Positions 5,439 to 6,095 of a stretch of 6,095 nt of DNA are shown in pieces. A program made the position numbers and the translations under genes. Origin of the DNA: Candidatus Baldrarchaeota archaeon (GTDB taxonomy: Archaea; Asgardarchaeota; Baldrarchaeia; Baldrarchaeales; DXJG01); the NCBI GenBank assembly GCA_030587435.1, contig JAUQZC010000049.1, positions 1 through 6,095 on the forward strand, read 5' to 3'. The notes beneath the pieces were generated by a model. It did no database searches and was not told the DNA's origin. It worked only from the letters and a program-made list of their open reading frames with translations. The first letter of the stretch is position 1, and each line of letters starts with the position of its first letter.

Positions 5439-6095
5439 CTTCCATTTGCCCCAATCTAGCCAAAACTCTTTCAATTTCAGCTTTAATCTCTTCTATTCTT
5501 CTTTCCGCTGCACTCTTTTTTTCCTCAGCCTCTTTTCTTTCTCTTCTCCTCTTACCCTTCCTTTTTGTTGCTGGTTTAGTTGAAGATTTCTTTTCAGCTG
5601 GCGTAGGAGGAGCAATTTTGATAGGTTTTATCTCTTTGACCGCTGTAACTTGAACTCTGGCTCTTAGCTCCTCTATTTTTCTATTTAGTTCATCGAATCT
5701 TTCATTGAAGAGCTTGATTAGGTCTTCCTGCATTGCCTCCAATTCGTGTAAGGCGACAACTGACTGATTCTTTTCTATTGCCTCTTTCACGCTGAGCATT
5801 CTGTCCCTATAATGAGCCAGAAGCTTGTCTCTTTCGGCTTCTGAAATTTTTCCTTCGGCATGCGCCTCATACAGCTTGCGTATGGCGTCACTTAAAATTT
5901 CCCGTTCAAGCTCAAGTATTCTAAGCTCTTCTCTAGCTTTCTCTACTTGATCTAGACTCACACTACGGCCAACCTTAAGAGATTGAAAGTTAAATTTTCT
6001 AATTTCGGAAGGTTCCGATTCAAAAACAATTTCTTTCTTACTTTTAATTCTTAAAATGAGAAATATAAAGATGAAAACTGCAGCTGCGCTTGCAG
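5428..6095 (-). CDS. membrane-anchored coiled-coil protein, 5' end outside window
   Basis: The minus-strand frame is open from the right edge to TAA 5428-5430, giving 221 visible residues with no start codon needed inside the window. The first visible residues are Ala-rich, then AVFIFIFLILRIK, a membrane helix followed by a basic stop-transfer cluster. The rest is cytoplasmic-looking: a long charged helix (about residues 45-150, with EKAREELRILELEREILSDA and similar heptad-like stretches), a Pro-rich linker (IKIAPPTPAEKK), a very basic patch (KRKGKRRRERK) and a final amphipathic helix ending in GQMEVEA. I do not recognise a named family. A role as a membrane-tethered scaffold or in binding nucleic acid through the basic patch is speculation. 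GTG 5961 looks like a start but is internal, because the frame continues upstream with sensible sequence. The gene overlaps rpiA by about 11 bases, so the two are probably co-transcribed. Confidence 0.75.
   Translation of the reverse strand, partial: ASAAAVFIFIFLILRIKSKKEIVFESEPSEIRKFNFQSLKVGRSVSLDQVEKAREELRILELEREILSDAIRKLYEAHAEGKISEAERDKLLAHYRDRMLSVKEAIEKNQSVVALHELEAMQEDLIKLFNERFDELNRKIEELRARVQVTAVKEIKPIKIAPPTPAEKKSSTKPATKRKGKRRRERKEAEEKKSAAERRIEEIKAEIERVLARLGQMEVEA

Noticed and set aside
5332..5583. Plus-strand Phe/Ser-rich frame of 83 codons
   Set aside because: It is the antisense shadow of the Glu/Lys-rich coiled-coil gene and rpiA; low-complexity composition with no recognisable motif.

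Overview
This window most likely comes from an uncultivated archaeon, possibly of the Bathyarchaeia/Thermoproteota type; the lineage is an inference. The evidence is a secreted protein ending in an archaeal-style PEF sorting tail, a GOLD-like surface-protein remnant, a TrmO-like fragment, a TATA-like box placed for leaderless transcription, and almost no classical Shine-Dalgarno sites. No tRNA, rRNA, CRISPR array, transposase or insertion sequence was seen.

Layout, left to right. (1) 1-258 holds the decayed C-terminal piece of a TrmO-like tRNA methyltransferase. (2) 265-822 is an intact small class I SAM-dependent methyltransferase. (3) 823-1163 has no intact gene; its right half holds a broken coding remnant that runs in frame into the next gene. 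(4) 1164-2629 is a two-gene, visibly AT-rich operon for a zinc/manganese-type ABC importer (ATPase and ABC-3 family permease). Its solute-binding protein is missing, and a third start codon at 2637 leads only to a seven-codon stub. (5) 2661-3029 is a frameshifted remnant of a GOLD-like, C-terminally membrane-anchored protein. (6) 3186-4682 is an intact secreted C39-like cysteine peptidase with two beta-sandwich-like regions and a PEF-CTERM-like tail, behind its own TATA-like box. (7) On the minus strand, converging on it, a membrane-anchored coiled-coil protein (5428 to past the right edge) overlaps the start of rpiA (4740-5438). rpiA is in one frame for its whole length but carries two in-frame TAA codons.

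The genes do not form one pathway. The ABC pair is a transporter core that needs a binding protein from elsewhere. The C39 protein is a stand-alone surface enzyme. rpiA would serve ribose-5-phosphate supply if it were functional. The most striking property is the density of damaged genes (TrmO-like, the 997-1163 remnant, the GOLD-like gene, rpiA) lying between well-preserved ones. This suggests repeated rearrangement, with the AT-rich ABC pair a plausible acquired insert. I see no convincing evidence of a new multi-gene system. The best leads are the double-stop rpiA, the truncated metal-transport operon and the C39/PEF surface peptidase.
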